Below the pieces are notes generated by a model that searched no databases, was not told the DNA's origin, and worked only from the letters and a program-made list of their open reading frames with translations. A stretch of DNA of 13,915 nt from Nitrospinota bacterium (lineage in GTDB: Bacteria; UBA8248), in NCBI GenBank assembly GCA_011523725.1, contig WTGD01000075.1, forward strand, positions 1-13,915. Reading direction: 5' to 3'. How positions within the stretch are numbered: the first letter of the stretch is position 1; each line of letters begins with the position of its first letter. The position numbers were made by a program, and so were the translations under genes. Positions 5,371 through 12,512 of the stretch are shown here, piece after piece.

Positions 5371-5810
5371 AAAAGCAATTGGAATTTCTGGACGAGACGC
5401 CCGAGGACCAGGTAAAAACGGCCGTCTTGCTCGTCGGTCACGGCAGCCGCGCCCAAAACGCCAACGATGCGCTTTTCCGCGTAGTAGAGCATTTCCAGAA
5501 AGCGTGGCCGCATCGCATATTGAAGGCCGCTTTCCTGGAGATCAGCTACCCGTCCATTCCCGAGGGAATCGACTTGTGCGTAGCGGGAGGGTCTGAGAGA
5601 ATCATCGTCATTCCTTACTTTCTTTTCAGAGGCAATCACGTGGCCGTGGACTTGCCCGTCTTCATCGAAGAAGGTCGGAGGAAATACCCGGATATCGACG
5701 TCATTTTGGGTCCGCATCTCGGCTTCCATCCCAAGATGATCGAGATCGTCGATGAACGAATCCAGCAAGTGCTCGATACGCTAAAATACGAGGAGAATGC
5801 GCTCCCATGA
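5358..5810 (+). CDS. cbiX: CbiX/SirB-type sirohydrochlorin chelatase
   Basis: This 150-residue small single-domain chelatase inserts Fe2+ (or Co2+) into sirohydrochlorin. Family marks are L-L-V-G-H-G-S-R (H28), A-F-L-E-I-S-Y-P-S-I (about 58-67), I-P-Y-F-L-F-R-G-N-H-V (H94), D-L-P and L-G-F-H-P. The length is near the usual 120-150 residues; the N-terminus has an extra ~19 residues before the first strand. The gene overlaps the reductase by 13 bases and the next gene by 4, so it is translationally coupled. Because siroheme is the cofactor of the enzyme encoded just upstream, iron is the likely metal. Cobalt cannot be excluded from sequence. The Glu/Asp-rich N-terminal tail is variable in this family. 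Confidence 0.88.
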   Translation: MSGLEKQLEFLDETPEDQVKTAVLLVGHGSRAQNANDALFRVVEHFQKAWPHRILKAAFLEISYPSIPEGIDLCVAGGSERIIVIPYFLFRGNHVAVDLPVFIEEGRRKYPDIDVILGPHLGFHPKMIEIVDERIQQVLDTLKYEENALP

Positions 5811-6781
5811 CTGACCGAAACGGGTCCGCCCGCCCCATCGCCATTTATTATGAACACCCCGAGTGGTTCAAAAAACTTTTCGAGGAACTCGACCGACGGG
5901 GTATCGAATATCAAAAAATCGAAGCCCACAACCATCGTTTCGATCCGACCGAAACCGAATCACCTTATTCGCTGATCGTAAACAGAATGAGTCCATCCGC
6001 ATGGGCACGCGGACATACCCACGCGATTCCCTACACGCTTGAGTATTGCGCGCACCTCAAGGCGATTGGCGCAAACGTGATCAACGGTTACGAGGCCTAC
6101 CTCCATGAATTCTCAAAAGTGCGTCAAACCCGCCTGCTCAAGAGCCTGGATGTCAAACACCCGAGGTCACGGGTGATCAACCACCCCTCCCAGGCTCCGG
6201 CGGCGGCAGAGGGATTCAGTTTTCCCGTCATCACGAAAGCGAACATCGGCGGAAGCGGCGCCGGCATACAAAAATATGATACACCCGAAGAACTCCAGCG
6301 GGCGGCGGATGAAGCGGGCATCGATTTCGGCATCGACAATGTGGCGCTCGTTCAGGAATACATTCCGCCGCGTGGAGAGCAAATTGTCCGGGTCGAGGTT
6401 TTGAACAGCAAGTTTCTATATGCGATTCAGTTGGCATTGGTGGACCCGAATTCCTTCAACCTCTGCCCGGGAAGTTATTGCCGGCGCAACGAAGATCTCG
6501 CATGCGGGGTAGACGGCAGGAATGCTTTGATTGAGAAAATCACGCCACCGCGAGAGGTGATAGAGACGGTCGAGAAAATCATGCAAACAGCCGGGATAGA
6601 AGTCGGCGGCGTCGAATATCTGGTAAGCGATAAGGATGGAGAAATATATTATTACGACATCAATGCGCTATCTAATTTCGTGGCCGATGCGCAAAATGTG
6701 ATCGGCTTCGACCCCTGGCCGCTGATGGCCGACTTCATCTTCGACCGCGCGCAGCACCCTGCTCCTGCACTGAGTATTTAA
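5807..6781 (+). CDS. ATP-grasp ligase (RimK / glutathione-synthetase-like), function unknown
   Basis: This 324-residue protein has a RimK-like layout: a pre-ATP-grasp domain (about 10-100, with V-N-R-M-S-P-S at 58-64 and V-I-N-G-Y-E-A), then an ATP-grasp domain (about 105-310). Visible functional residues are K144 in F-P-V-I-T-K, the flexible loop G-G-S-G-A-G (148-153), Q183-E184 before the hinge, and D284/N286 in Y-Y-Y-D-I-N-A-L-S, where Mg2+ would bind. Such enzymes join a carboxylate to an amine or thiol through an acyl phosphate. A cysteine-rich stretch (C220, C225, C233, starting N-L-C-P-G-S-Y-C) sits in the catalytic domain. The ATGA overlap with cbiX places it last in the siroheme/sulfite reductase operon, so a role in sulfur or siroheme metabolism is inferred. 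No substrate can be named. Confidence 0.85.
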   Translation: MTDRNGSARPIAIYYEHPEWFKKLFEELDRRGIEYQKIEAHNHRFDPTETESPYSLIVNRMSPSAWARGHTHAIPYTLEYCAHLKAIGANVINGYEAYLHEFSKVRQTRLLKSLDVKHPRSRVINHPSQAPAAAEGFSFPVITKANIGGSGAGIQKYDTPEELQRAADEAGIDFGIDNVALVQEYIPPRGEQIVRVEVLNSKFLYAIQLALVDPNSFNLCPGSYCRRNEDLACGVDGRNALIEKITPPREVIETVEKIMQTAGIEVGGVEYLVSDKDGEIYYYDINALSNFVADAQNVIGFDPWPLMADFIFDRAQHPAPALSI

Positions 6782-6800
6782 CGCCCAGGCCAAAAGCGCT

Positions 6801-6828
6801 TTGATGAGCCATCATCCTTTTCTATAAT
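6801..6828 (+). promoter_or_regulatory. Strong sigma-70 promoter giving a leaderless transcript
   Basis: TTGATG (4/6) and a perfect TATAAT (6823-6828) are separated by 16 bases. Transcription should begin about six to eight bases after the -10 element, at or next to the GTG start codon at 6834. There is no room for a Shine-Dalgarno site, so the mRNA is likely leaderless. Confidence 0.6.
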
Positions 6829-6833
6829 GGGGT

Positions 6834-7730
6834 GTGTTTGAGACAGCCACCGTATACGCCCTCATATCAGCAGTTTTACTTGCCCTAAGGGATATCTTCG
6901 GACGCTTTGCGGTTCGTGGCATAGATTCCATTACCGGAACGGCCTTTACTGCCATCGTCGGCCTGCCCGTTCTCTGGATTGTGTCCGCTGCGCGGGGAGA
7001 TTTTTCAGACCCCTGGCCGGGCTTGGGCTGGCCTCTTCTCTTCATCGCCATCGCGGGGATTTTCAGAGTCTGCTTTGCGCGCACCATGCTCTTCGCCGCC
7101 ACGCAACACATCGGGTCCGCGCGCACGAGCACCATTGTCGCGACGAATTTGATTTTCGCCTCATCCTTCGGCGTGGCGTTTCTGGGGGAATCACCTACGT
7201 TCAGCATCGTGCTGGGCGCTCTCCTCGTGTTTGCCGGGTATCTCTTTATCGCCGGGAGCCACACCAAAAACGACAATGGAGACCCTTCCCAAAAACCTTA
7301 CGTCGGGATGGCGCTGGCTCTCGGTTGCGCGCTGGCATTCGGGGCGGCCGCCGTTCTCGTGCGACCGTCTGTGGGGTTTTTCACCTCCCCGAACGAAGCG
7401 AATTTCTATTCCAATATCTTTGCGGTCGGGGCTTTTGCGCCTTTCCTCTTTCGCAGAGGGAAAATCGGCGAAATCAAGAACTGGACCCCCGGCAACTGGG
7501 GATTTCTCGCTCTTGCAGGGATATCGGCAAGCCTCGGCGTTACGTTTCTATATCTCGCGTTGGCGAATGCTCCCGTCGTCTACGCATTCCCCATCTCGCA
7601 ATCAAGACCTTTGTTCGCCATCGCCATTTCATGGACTTTTCTTCAGTCGGAAGAGAAAATGAACTGGCGCGTCGTAGCGGGCGCGCTCGCAATTTTTGCG
7701 GGCACGGTTACCCTGATTTTCAACCGATAA
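6834..7730 (+). CDS. EamA/DMT-family transporter
   Basis: This 298-residue inner-membrane protein has about ten hydrophobic helices arranged as two EamA repeats (about 6-145 and 158-296). That is the standard layout of drug/metabolite transporters that move amino acids, nucleotide sugars or other small solutes. The first repeat starts A-L-I-S-A-V-L-L-A-L-R-D-I-F-G-R-F. The second ends Q-S-E-E-K-M-N-W-R-V-V-A-G-A-L-A-I-F-A-G-T, both typical of the family. The region around residues 140-155 (H-T-K-N-D-N-G-D-P-S-Q-K-P) is the hydrophilic linker between repeats. The GTG start has no Shine-Dalgarno and coincides with the predicted transcription start. The gene stands alone, with its own promoter, 52 bases after the ATP-grasp gene. 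The substrate is unknown. Confidence 0.9.
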   Translation: MFETATVYALISAVLLALRDIFGRFAVRGIDSITGTAFTAIVGLPVLWIVSAARGDFSDPWPGLGWPLLFIAIAGIFRVCFARTMLFAATQHIGSARTSTIVATNLIFASSFGVAFLGESPTFSIVLGALLVFAGYLFIAGSHTKNDNGDPSQKPYVGMALALGCALAFGAAAVLVRPSVGFFTSPNEANFYSNIFAVGAFAPFLFRRGKIGEIKNWTPGNWGFLALAGISASLGVTFLYLALANAPVVYAFPISQSRPLFAIAISWTFLQSEEKMNWRVVAGALAIFAGTVTLIFNR

Positions 7731-7822
7731 GGCATTGGAGCAGCTCCACGAAAAAACTCTGGAATCAACCCTTCATTTCCATGCAAAAATTACGCACGAG
7801 GCCAGCAGAAGGAAAAAACAAG

Positions 7823-7851
7823 TTGCGGAAGGCCGAACCTTGGGCTACAGT
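7823..7851 (+). promoter_or_regulatory. Possible promoter of the STAS-GPP34 pair
   Basis: TTGCGG and TACAGT are separated by 17 bases, with a moderate match (3/6 and 4/6). It would start transcription about 40 bases before the STAS gene. Nearby, TGGAGC-A-GCTCCA (7736-7748) is a small inverted repeat after the transporter gene with no T tail, so I do not call it a terminator. Confidence 0.3.
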
Positions 7852-7897
7852 TGAATGAAAATACCAGGTTGCCCTCCATCAAGGAGAACTCCACGAC

Positions 7898-8236
7898 ATG
7901 ATGAATATCGGGGAAGAAAAGATGGATTCTGTGGTCGTCATTTCCATTGAAGGGCGTGTCGACGGCCTCACTGCACCGGAACTGGAAAACCGGATATCGG
8001 AAATCGTCGATCGTGGTGATGCGAATGTCTTGCTTGACTGCGCAGAAATGACATATGTCAGCAGCGCCGGGCTGCGCATATTTCTTACAGGCGCCAGAAA
8101 ATGCCAGCAGAGCGGGGGCAAGTTGACGATCTGCTCGCTACAGCCCGACTGCAAGTCGGTGGTAGAAACCAGCGGTTTCCATACCGTCATCGATTGCCAC
8201 GATTCTCGTGAGGCAGCCCTCGCGGCGGCTTCATAA
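7898..8236 (+). CDS. STAS-domain anti-sigma factor antagonist-like protein
   Basis: This 112-residue protein is one STAS domain, the fold of SpoIIAA/RsbV. Those proteins bind and neutralise a kinase anti-sigma factor when unphosphorylated. Typical elements are the first strands (V-V-V-I-S-I-E-G-R-V-D-G), L-E-N-R-I-S-E-I-V-D-R-G, V-L-L-D-C-A-E-M-T-Y-V-S-S-A-G-L-R (about 44-60) and L-T-I-C-S-L-Q-P. In SpoIIAA the phosphorylated serine directly precedes the glycine. Here that residue is alanine (S55-S56-A57-G58), as in many S-S-A-G-L-R homologs, so regulation would have to use S56 or be different. No kinase or phosphatase partner is in the window. AAGGAG lies 11 bases before the first of two adjacent ATG codons. 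It is 11 bases upstream of the GPP34 gene and surely cotranscribed. Confidence 0.9.
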   Translation: MMNIGEEKMDSVVVISIEGRVDGLTAPELENRISEIVDRGDANVLLDCAEMTYVSSAGLRIFLTGARKCQQSGGKLTICSLQPDCKSVVETSGFHTVIDCHDSREAALAAAS

Positions 8237-8247
8237 AGGAGCGCTCC

Positions 8248-8901
8248 ATGCTGACATTTGTCGATGAAATCCTCTTGCTGATGCTGGATGACGAGAAAGG
8301 TTCGTTCCTCCCCATTCGAGAAAGCACGATGGGATATGTGCTCGCGGGCGCCGTTCTCATGGATCTGGCGTTCGCTAACCGCATCGACACCGACCCCAGC
8401 CAGTTGATGATTCTGGACAAAACCCCGATTGGCCATCCGACACATGACCGGATTCTCGAAAACATGGCGGCTTCCGACGAAACCAGGGATACCAAGGCCT
8501 GGATCGAAACGATTTCCCGTGAGGCCACGGAAATCCGCGAACAAGCCCTGTCCGGTCTGGTCGATATCGGCATTCTGGAATCGCAGGAAGAAAAGTTCTT
8601 ATGGGTCTTCCGGGCGCGGAGATATCCGACGATCGATGGTCGCGCCGAGCGTGAAGTGAAGTTGCGCATCACCGGCGTGCTGCTGTCGGATGAAACTCCG
8701 GATCCCAAAGACGTCGCAATAATCTGCCTCGCCGATGCGTGCAACATTCTGCGCGACGTGTTTTCCGACAGGGAGATCAACCGAATCCGCCCCCGTATCG
8801 ACCAGATCCGCAAGCTGGATCTCATCGGTCGTGAAGTCAGTGGAGCGATTCAGGAAATCGAACAAGCGATTATGGCGGCGATGACGCATGCCCACCACTA
8901 G
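8248..8901 (+). CDS. Bacterial GPP34 (GOLPH3/Vps74-like) domain protein
   Basis: This 217-residue, mostly helical protein matches the GPP34 family, whose eukaryotic members bind phosphatidylinositol-4-phosphate and Golgi glycosyltransferases. The N-terminal pattern F-V-D-E-I-L-L-L-M-L-D-D-E-K-G-S-F is followed by A-G-A-V-L-M-D-L-A-F-A-N-R-I-D-T-D and L-M-I-L-D-K-T-P-I-G-H-P. These are typical, as is the repeated helical layout after about residue 85 (G-L-V-D-I-G-I-L-E, then F-R-A-R-R-Y-P). Bacterial members are common but their function is largely unknown; a peripheral membrane role is inferred from the family. There is no signal peptide or transmembrane segment. AAGGAG lies six bases before the ATG and overlaps the STAS stop codon region, so translation is closely coupled to the STAS protein. 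Confidence 0.85.
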   Translation: MLTFVDEILLLMLDDEKGSFLPIRESTMGYVLAGAVLMDLAFANRIDTDPSQLMILDKTPIGHPTHDRILENMAASDETRDTKAWIETISREATEIREQALSGLVDIGILESQEEKFLWVFRARRYPTIDGRAEREVKLRITGVLLSDETPDPKDVAIICLADACNILRDVFSDREINRIRPRIDQIRKLDLIGREVSGAIQEIEQAIMAAMTHAHH

Positions 8902-9035
8902 AAATCGGGCATGTCAGGCATCCCTTGAAACAACTGGCGAAATCACTTTCTGTACGGGGACGGTCGACGAGTAAAAAGCTTTCCTGCTTGCCTTAACTAC
9001 AAGCGTCATGCACGAACGCGTCACATACCCTTTCC

Positions 9036-9494
9036 CTATTTATTTTCGACATTTCGTCTGCGCACCAAATTCACGGATCGCATCGAAAGCACCAGTTCGT
9101 TTTCCTGGTTGAATGTCCTGAATTCCATGAGGACAATCCCGCGTCCAGGTTCCGAGCGGGACGCTCTGGTTTCAATGACTTCCGCTTCCACCCGCACGGT
9201 GTCCCCGGGACGAACGGGCTTTATCCAGCGGATGGAATCCATGCCGGGCGAACCCATGCCCGTGGTCCCGATAACGCCCGTGTCGATAAACAGACGAAAC
9301 GAGGTTCCGATCGTATGGAACCCACTGGCGATGATGCCGCCATATGGAGACTCGGCCGCTGCGCTCTCATCGATATGGAACGGCTGCGGGTCGTACAACT
9401 CGGCGAATTTTATGATTTCTTCAGTCGAGAGCGATTTCTCTTTTGTATGAAACTTCTCTCCAACCCTGAAATCCTCAAAGTATTTTTCTTTCAT
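9036..9494 (-). CDS. MaoC-like (R-specific enoyl hydratase-type) dehydratase
   Basis: This 152-residue single hot-dog domain protein belongs to the MaoC/hydratase-2 family, which adds water to, or removes it from, acyl-CoA-type substrates. The catalytic Asp-His pair is visible at D35 and H40 (L-Y-D-P-Q-P-F-H), followed by the usual G-I-I-A-S-G-F-H turn (about 53-60). The C-terminal half has the strand P-V-R-P-G-D-T-V-R-V-E-A-E-V, also standard. It starts with Y-F-E-D-F-R-V-G-E, typical of the family. ATG at 9494 is chosen; a GTG two codons earlier (9500) is possible and no strong Shine-Dalgarno separates them. It is the last gene of the minus-strand series, 41 bases after the cupin. The substrate is unknown, and homologs also act in mesaconyl- or itaconate-type pathways. 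Confidence 0.88.
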   Translation of the reverse strand: MKEKYFEDFRVGEKFHTKEKSLSTEEIIKFAELYDPQPFHIDESAAAESPYGGIIASGFHTIGTSFRLFIDTGVIGTTGMGSPGMDSIRWIKPVRPGDTVRVEAEVIETRASRSEPGRGIVLMEFRTFNQENELVLSMRSVNLVRRRNVENK

Positions 9495-9535
9495 AGACAC
9501 AACTATCCAATCCCATGTAATCCTGAGGTTCCTGG

Positions 9536-9916
9536 TTATTTTTTTTCTGCTTCCTCGGCCCCTTTTGCCTTGTTGTAATCCTCATCCAGGTCTCCCGTTC
9601 CAGTCGTAAACTTCACGGTGTAGTAAGTGGCTTCCCCATCAACGGCTCGGCTTCTGTGGTTCGTATACCTGGGGATGTGAATCAAATCGCCACGCTCAAC
9701 AATCTTGTCTTCTTCACCAAGTATATAGTGAAACTTGCCATCCAGAATCAGCGTAAACTGTTCTTCGTTCGGGTGCATATGAAGCGGAGGATCCTCTCCC
9801 TCCGGCTTAGTGACTATACCGACCTTCATGAACTCGCCCACAACGCTTTTCTCCCTGAATTTGGGATTCGTTCTGCTGTTGTTTTCCTTCATTCCTTCGA
9901 TTTCATAAAAAGGCAT
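9536..9916 (-). CDS. Cupin-domain protein
   Basis: This 126-residue single cupin barrel has metal-ligand residues H46, H48 and E52 (P-P-L-H-M-H-P-N-E-E-Q) in the first motif. H87 is in the second (G-D-L-I-H-I-P-R-Y-T-N-H). The strands between them (F-T-L-I-L-D-G-K-F-H-Y-I-L-G) give the usual inter-motif spacing. The charged Lys/Glu-rich tail after residue 105 looks disordered. Small cupins of this kind can be isomerases, lyases or dioxygenases on sugars, amides or aromatic acids, so no reaction can be assigned. The ATG at 9916 is preceded by AGGAGG at seven bases and is preferred over an in-frame ATG seven codons upstream. It lies between the Gfo/Idh-type oxidoreductase and MaoC genes. Confidence 0.88.
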   Translation of the reverse strand: MPFYEIEGMKENNSRTNPKFREKSVVGEFMKVGIVTKPEGEDPPLHMHPNEEQFTLILDGKFHYILGEEDKIVERGDLIHIPRYTNHRSRAVDGEATYYTVKFTTGTGDLDEDYNKAKGAEEAEKK

Positions 9917-9946
9917 GCGTATTCCTCCTCTTTTCATTTGAAAAAC

Positions 9947-11068
9947 CTATAATTCCTCATACTCATTGATGGACATGGGAAGCTGAACAGGCTCTTTTCG
10001 ATTTGCGGAAACGTCCATCGCCATGGTGAGCAGCAGATTCCGGTGTCCGTCTTGCACGGTGGCATGCGGCGTTTCCAGCCCCGTATACACCCGCCCGAAC
10101 CATGCGTTGGTTTCTTCCCGCATCGGACCCCAAAGTTGTTCGAAGACAACGTCGCCGGGCGGGTAACTCGTCAGAAAATCCACGTTTCGCTTCACATCTG
10201 GGGTATAGCCCGCAGGTTGCGCATTTTCGCTGGCCAGAACCAAATCTCTATGCGTATCGTCAATAGTGAGAACACCCTCTGTGCCCACAATGCCGATTTC
10301 CAGGCTGTAGACGGAACCGGGCCAGACCGTCGGCAGCGCCCAGGAGATGTTCATGCTCCATATCGTACCGTCATCGAATGTGAAGATGCCCAATGTGGCG
10401 TCTTTTGTGCCGTAGGATGCGCCGAGCGCCTTATCCATCGAGCGCGCATAGACTTCGACGGGCGTTTTTCCTTCCATCAGCCACATGCAGACATCGAGGC
10501 TGTGCGTCCCCGAGACGACCATCGGCGTGAGTATGCCGCGGTATTCGGTTTTCTCCACCGTGGCGATGGGCACAAGACGGTTCATGAAGGCTCTCGTGAC
10601 GACCGTTGTGACGTCGCCCAACTGACCGGTGCGAATTTTTTCCTTGGCGACCAGAAACCGCCTTCTGAAACGCTGGGTATAGCCGACAACCGCATCGAGT
10701 CCCGCGTCTTCGATGGCTTTGAGTACCCGGGCCGAATCGGCCGCGTTCGTAGCCAATGGCTTTTCGATGAACAGGGCATGGCCCCCATCCACGGAAGCCA
10801 ATATGGGGCCTACGTGCTCGTTTTCCTCCGTGGCGATGATGGAGGCCGTCACCTCAGGCCGAGCCAAAAGCTCCTTGTAGTCCGTGGTGAAAAAATCGGC
10901 ATCCGTATCATCCGCGAGTTTCCTCCCCACTTTCTCATTGATGTCACAAAGGCCCAGCCACTCGACGCCCGGATAATCGCGGGCGAATTCAGCACGAATT
11001 TTACCGATCGTTCCACATCCTATGATGGCCAAGCCGATGGGCGTTCTGTTTCCATTTTCAGTGTTCAT
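9947..11068 (-). CDS. Gfo/Idh/MocA-family NAD(P)-dependent oxidoreductase
   Basis: This 373-residue protein has an N-terminal Rossmann domain with G17-C-G19-T-I-G22 and an acidic D at the end of the second strand (L-G-L-C-D-I-N-E, about 38-45), favouring NAD. The family signature E102-K103-P104 is present, with the catalytic pattern G-T-H189-S-L-D192 in the C-terminal alpha/beta domain. Members oxidise or reduce hydroxyl groups of sugars, inositols or related polyols. The length is normal for the family (330-390). A run of G/T (AGGGGG) lies about six bases before the ATG. It is 111 bases downstream of the small cupin gene, the largest gap in this series; that gap has an isolated TATATT box but no convincing -35, so a separate promoter is only possible. 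The substrate is unknown. Confidence 0.92.
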   Translation of the reverse strand: MNTENGNRTPIGLAIIGCGTIGKIRAEFARDYPGVEWLGLCDINEKVGRKLADDTDADFFTTDYKELLARPEVTASIIATEENEHVGPILASVDGGHALFIEKPLATNAADSARVLKAIEDAGLDAVVGYTQRFRRRFLVAKEKIRTGQLGDVTTVVTRAFMNRLVPIATVEKTEYRGILTPMVVSGTHSLDVCMWLMEGKTPVEVYARSMDKALGASYGTKDATLGIFTFDDGTIWSMNISWALPTVWPGSVYSLEIGIVGTEGVLTIDDTHRDLVLASENAQPAGYTPDVKRNVDFLTSYPPGDVVFEQLWGPMREETNAWFGRVYTGLETPHATVQDGHRNLLLTMAMDVSANRKEPVQLPMSINEYEEL

Positions 11069-11179
11069 TCACTACCCCCTAATATATGCCAGTAAATTTC
11101 CATGAAGCACGCTCTGAGGCGACTTCTCCACCCAGCGAGAAATCATGCGAGGTCGTGCAAAATTCCAGCGCTTTAGAAA

Positions 11180-11542
11180 TCAGTCTTTGATCTCGACGCG
11201 AATTGCTTCGAGGGGTTTGTCTCCGTGATTCTCCACAGCATGCAGACCTTCTCTACCCAGCCAGAAAGGAACACCTTCTCTACGATCTTCGCTGATGGCG
11301 CAAGCCTCGCCCTTTTCATTGTAATAGGTGAGTTTCGGAAAACTCATGATAGTGAACACGCTCTCCCATTTATGCGTGTGCTCTTTTTCCAGTTCACCAG
11401 GCTGAATCGTCACGCGTAAAACGCGAACCCGCTCGTTTTCAAAAATGATTTCATGATTATCGGGAGCCGCGATTACGGCATCCAACTCTTCGGGCGTTCC
11501 GGGAATGTATGGAGGCCTACTTCCTGTAGCATTTTCGCTCAT
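11180..11542 (-). CDS. Small cupin-like protein
   Basis: This 120-residue protein has a cupin-type fold: N-H-E-I-I-F-E-N-E-R-V-R-V-L-R-V (about 29-44) leads into P-G-E-L-E-K-E-H55-T-H57. H101 (G-L-H-A-V-E-N-H-G) stands where the second cupin motif ligand lies. The opening N-x-x-I-x-F-E-N-E-x-V-R-V pattern is common in small cupins described as cytoplasmic, unassigned enzymes. The family also includes proteins annotated only as beta-barrel sensors, so the metal and reaction are open. AGGAGG lies eight bases before the ATG. It starts 34 bases after the stop of the third formamidase-like gene and shares that transcription unit. It is clearly different in sequence from the cupin at 9536-9916, so it is not a recent duplicate of it. 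Confidence 0.85.
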   Translation of the reverse strand: MSENATGSRPPYIPGTPEELDAVIAAPDNHEIIFENERVRVLRVTIQPGELEKEHTHKWESVFTIMSFPKLTYYNEKGEACAISEDRREGVPFWLGREGLHAVENHGDKPLEAIRVEIKD

Positions 11543-11576
11543 TTTCTAACCCTCCTATGAGATAACAAACACATAA

Positions 11577-12512
11577 TCACGTAAATAATGATTTCGGCAG
11601 CATGGCGTGAACCCCTTTCACACCGTTTACGATTTGAGTGATCCTCAAGTCAACGGCGAGGCTGCAAAGCGTATAAGCGTCATCCTTGCTCATGCCGCGC
11701 AACTCTCCCAGGAACTTAATCGTCTCGCGGAGCGCCATCTTGGCCGCGTTATCGAGGATAGGGTCGAAACCCATCAGGATATAATGCGTATCGGTTTCCG
11801 CCCGGGGGTTTTCAAGTTGCAAATCCTTTCTAACGATAATTTCCATCGTCCCCGAGAGGCCCGTTTCAATGGCCGTCAAACAGGCTTCTCCGTCTCCCTG
11901 GCAACCATGCCCGTCGCCTACGGAAAACAACGCGCCCTCGTTGAAAATCGGGAAATACGCGACAGAACCCGATATGAGTTCTTTGTTGTCCAGATTCCCG
12001 CCCCAGGCGCTTGGGGGATAACTCCCAACACGGCCTACAGCAGGTGGGGGCGCCACGCCGAAGTTTCCGAAATAAGGCCTGAGTGGCACCTTGACGCCCG
12101 CTCCCCAGTCTCCCATTTGCGCTTCCAGATCGAGGTCCACGATAACGGCGCGCGTATACGGAAAGTCCTCCGGCAATCCGCCCATCATCGGCCGGATGGC
12201 ATTATATCCCCAGTCATAGCGCGTTTTGACCTCATGGATGCGGACTTCCAGCACGTCTCCGGGTTGCGCGTCTTCTATGGCGACAGGACCCGTCATGATA
12301 TGGGGGCCGAGCTCCTGGGGAACCTGTGCGATGATGTCTCTTAAATTCCGGGAGGCCCGAGTTCCGAGTTCCGCCAGATATTCCTCTCTGCCCGATTCCG
12401 TATGAACCTCCAGCGTGTCGCCCGAGCGAATGCGCATCACAGGTTCCAGGGAGGCGTCGTAAAATCCCCAGTGAACGGTATCGGGTTTCGCGATCAATTC
12501 ATGAGTCGCCAT
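11577..12512 (-). CDS. Acetamidase/formamidase-family hydrolase (copy 3 in transcription order)
   Basis: This 311-residue FmdA/AmdA-type hydrolase would cleave a short-chain amide to acid plus ammonia. Conserved elements are G-P-H71-I-M-T-G-P-V (about 69-77), D-V-L-E-V-R, F-G-N-F-G-V-A-P-P (148-156), W-G-G-N-L-D (170-175) and G-D-G-H202-G-C-Q-G-D-G-E (199-209), where the family binds its metal. The last 70 residues are almost the same as in its two neighbours. It aligns with copy 2 without gaps over the first ~210 residues. ATG at 12510-12512 overlaps the upstream gene's TGA by one base (TGATG), and AAGGAG lies seven bases before it, so it is translationally coupled. The true amide is unknown; family members also act on other small amides. 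Confidence 0.92.
   Translation of the reverse strand: MATHELIAKPDTVHWGFYDASLEPVMRIRSGDTLEVHTESGREEYLAELGTRASRNLRDIIAQVPQELGPHIMTGPVAIEDAQPGDVLEVRIHEVKTRYDWGYNAIRPMMGGLPEDFPYTRAVIVDLDLEAQMGDWGAGVKVPLRPYFGNFGVAPPPAVGRVGSYPPSAWGGNLDNKELISGSVAYFPIFNEGALFSVGDGHGCQGDGEACLTAIETGLSGTMEIIVRKDLQLENPRAETDTHYILMGFDPILDNAAKMALRETIKFLGELRGMSKDDAYTLCSLAVDLRITQIVNGVKGVHAMLPKSLFT

Noticed and set aside
8902..9035. Terminator between the convergent GPP34 and MaoC genes
   Set aside because: Only weak, bulged pairings (for example GGG-ATG with CAT-CCC near 8907-8924) and no T run. I see nothing else in this gap.
10043..11095. 350-codon + strand open frame opposite the Gfo/Idh/MocA gene
   Set aside because: Shadow frame created by the G/C-biased codons of the real minus-strand gene; no domain or start signal.
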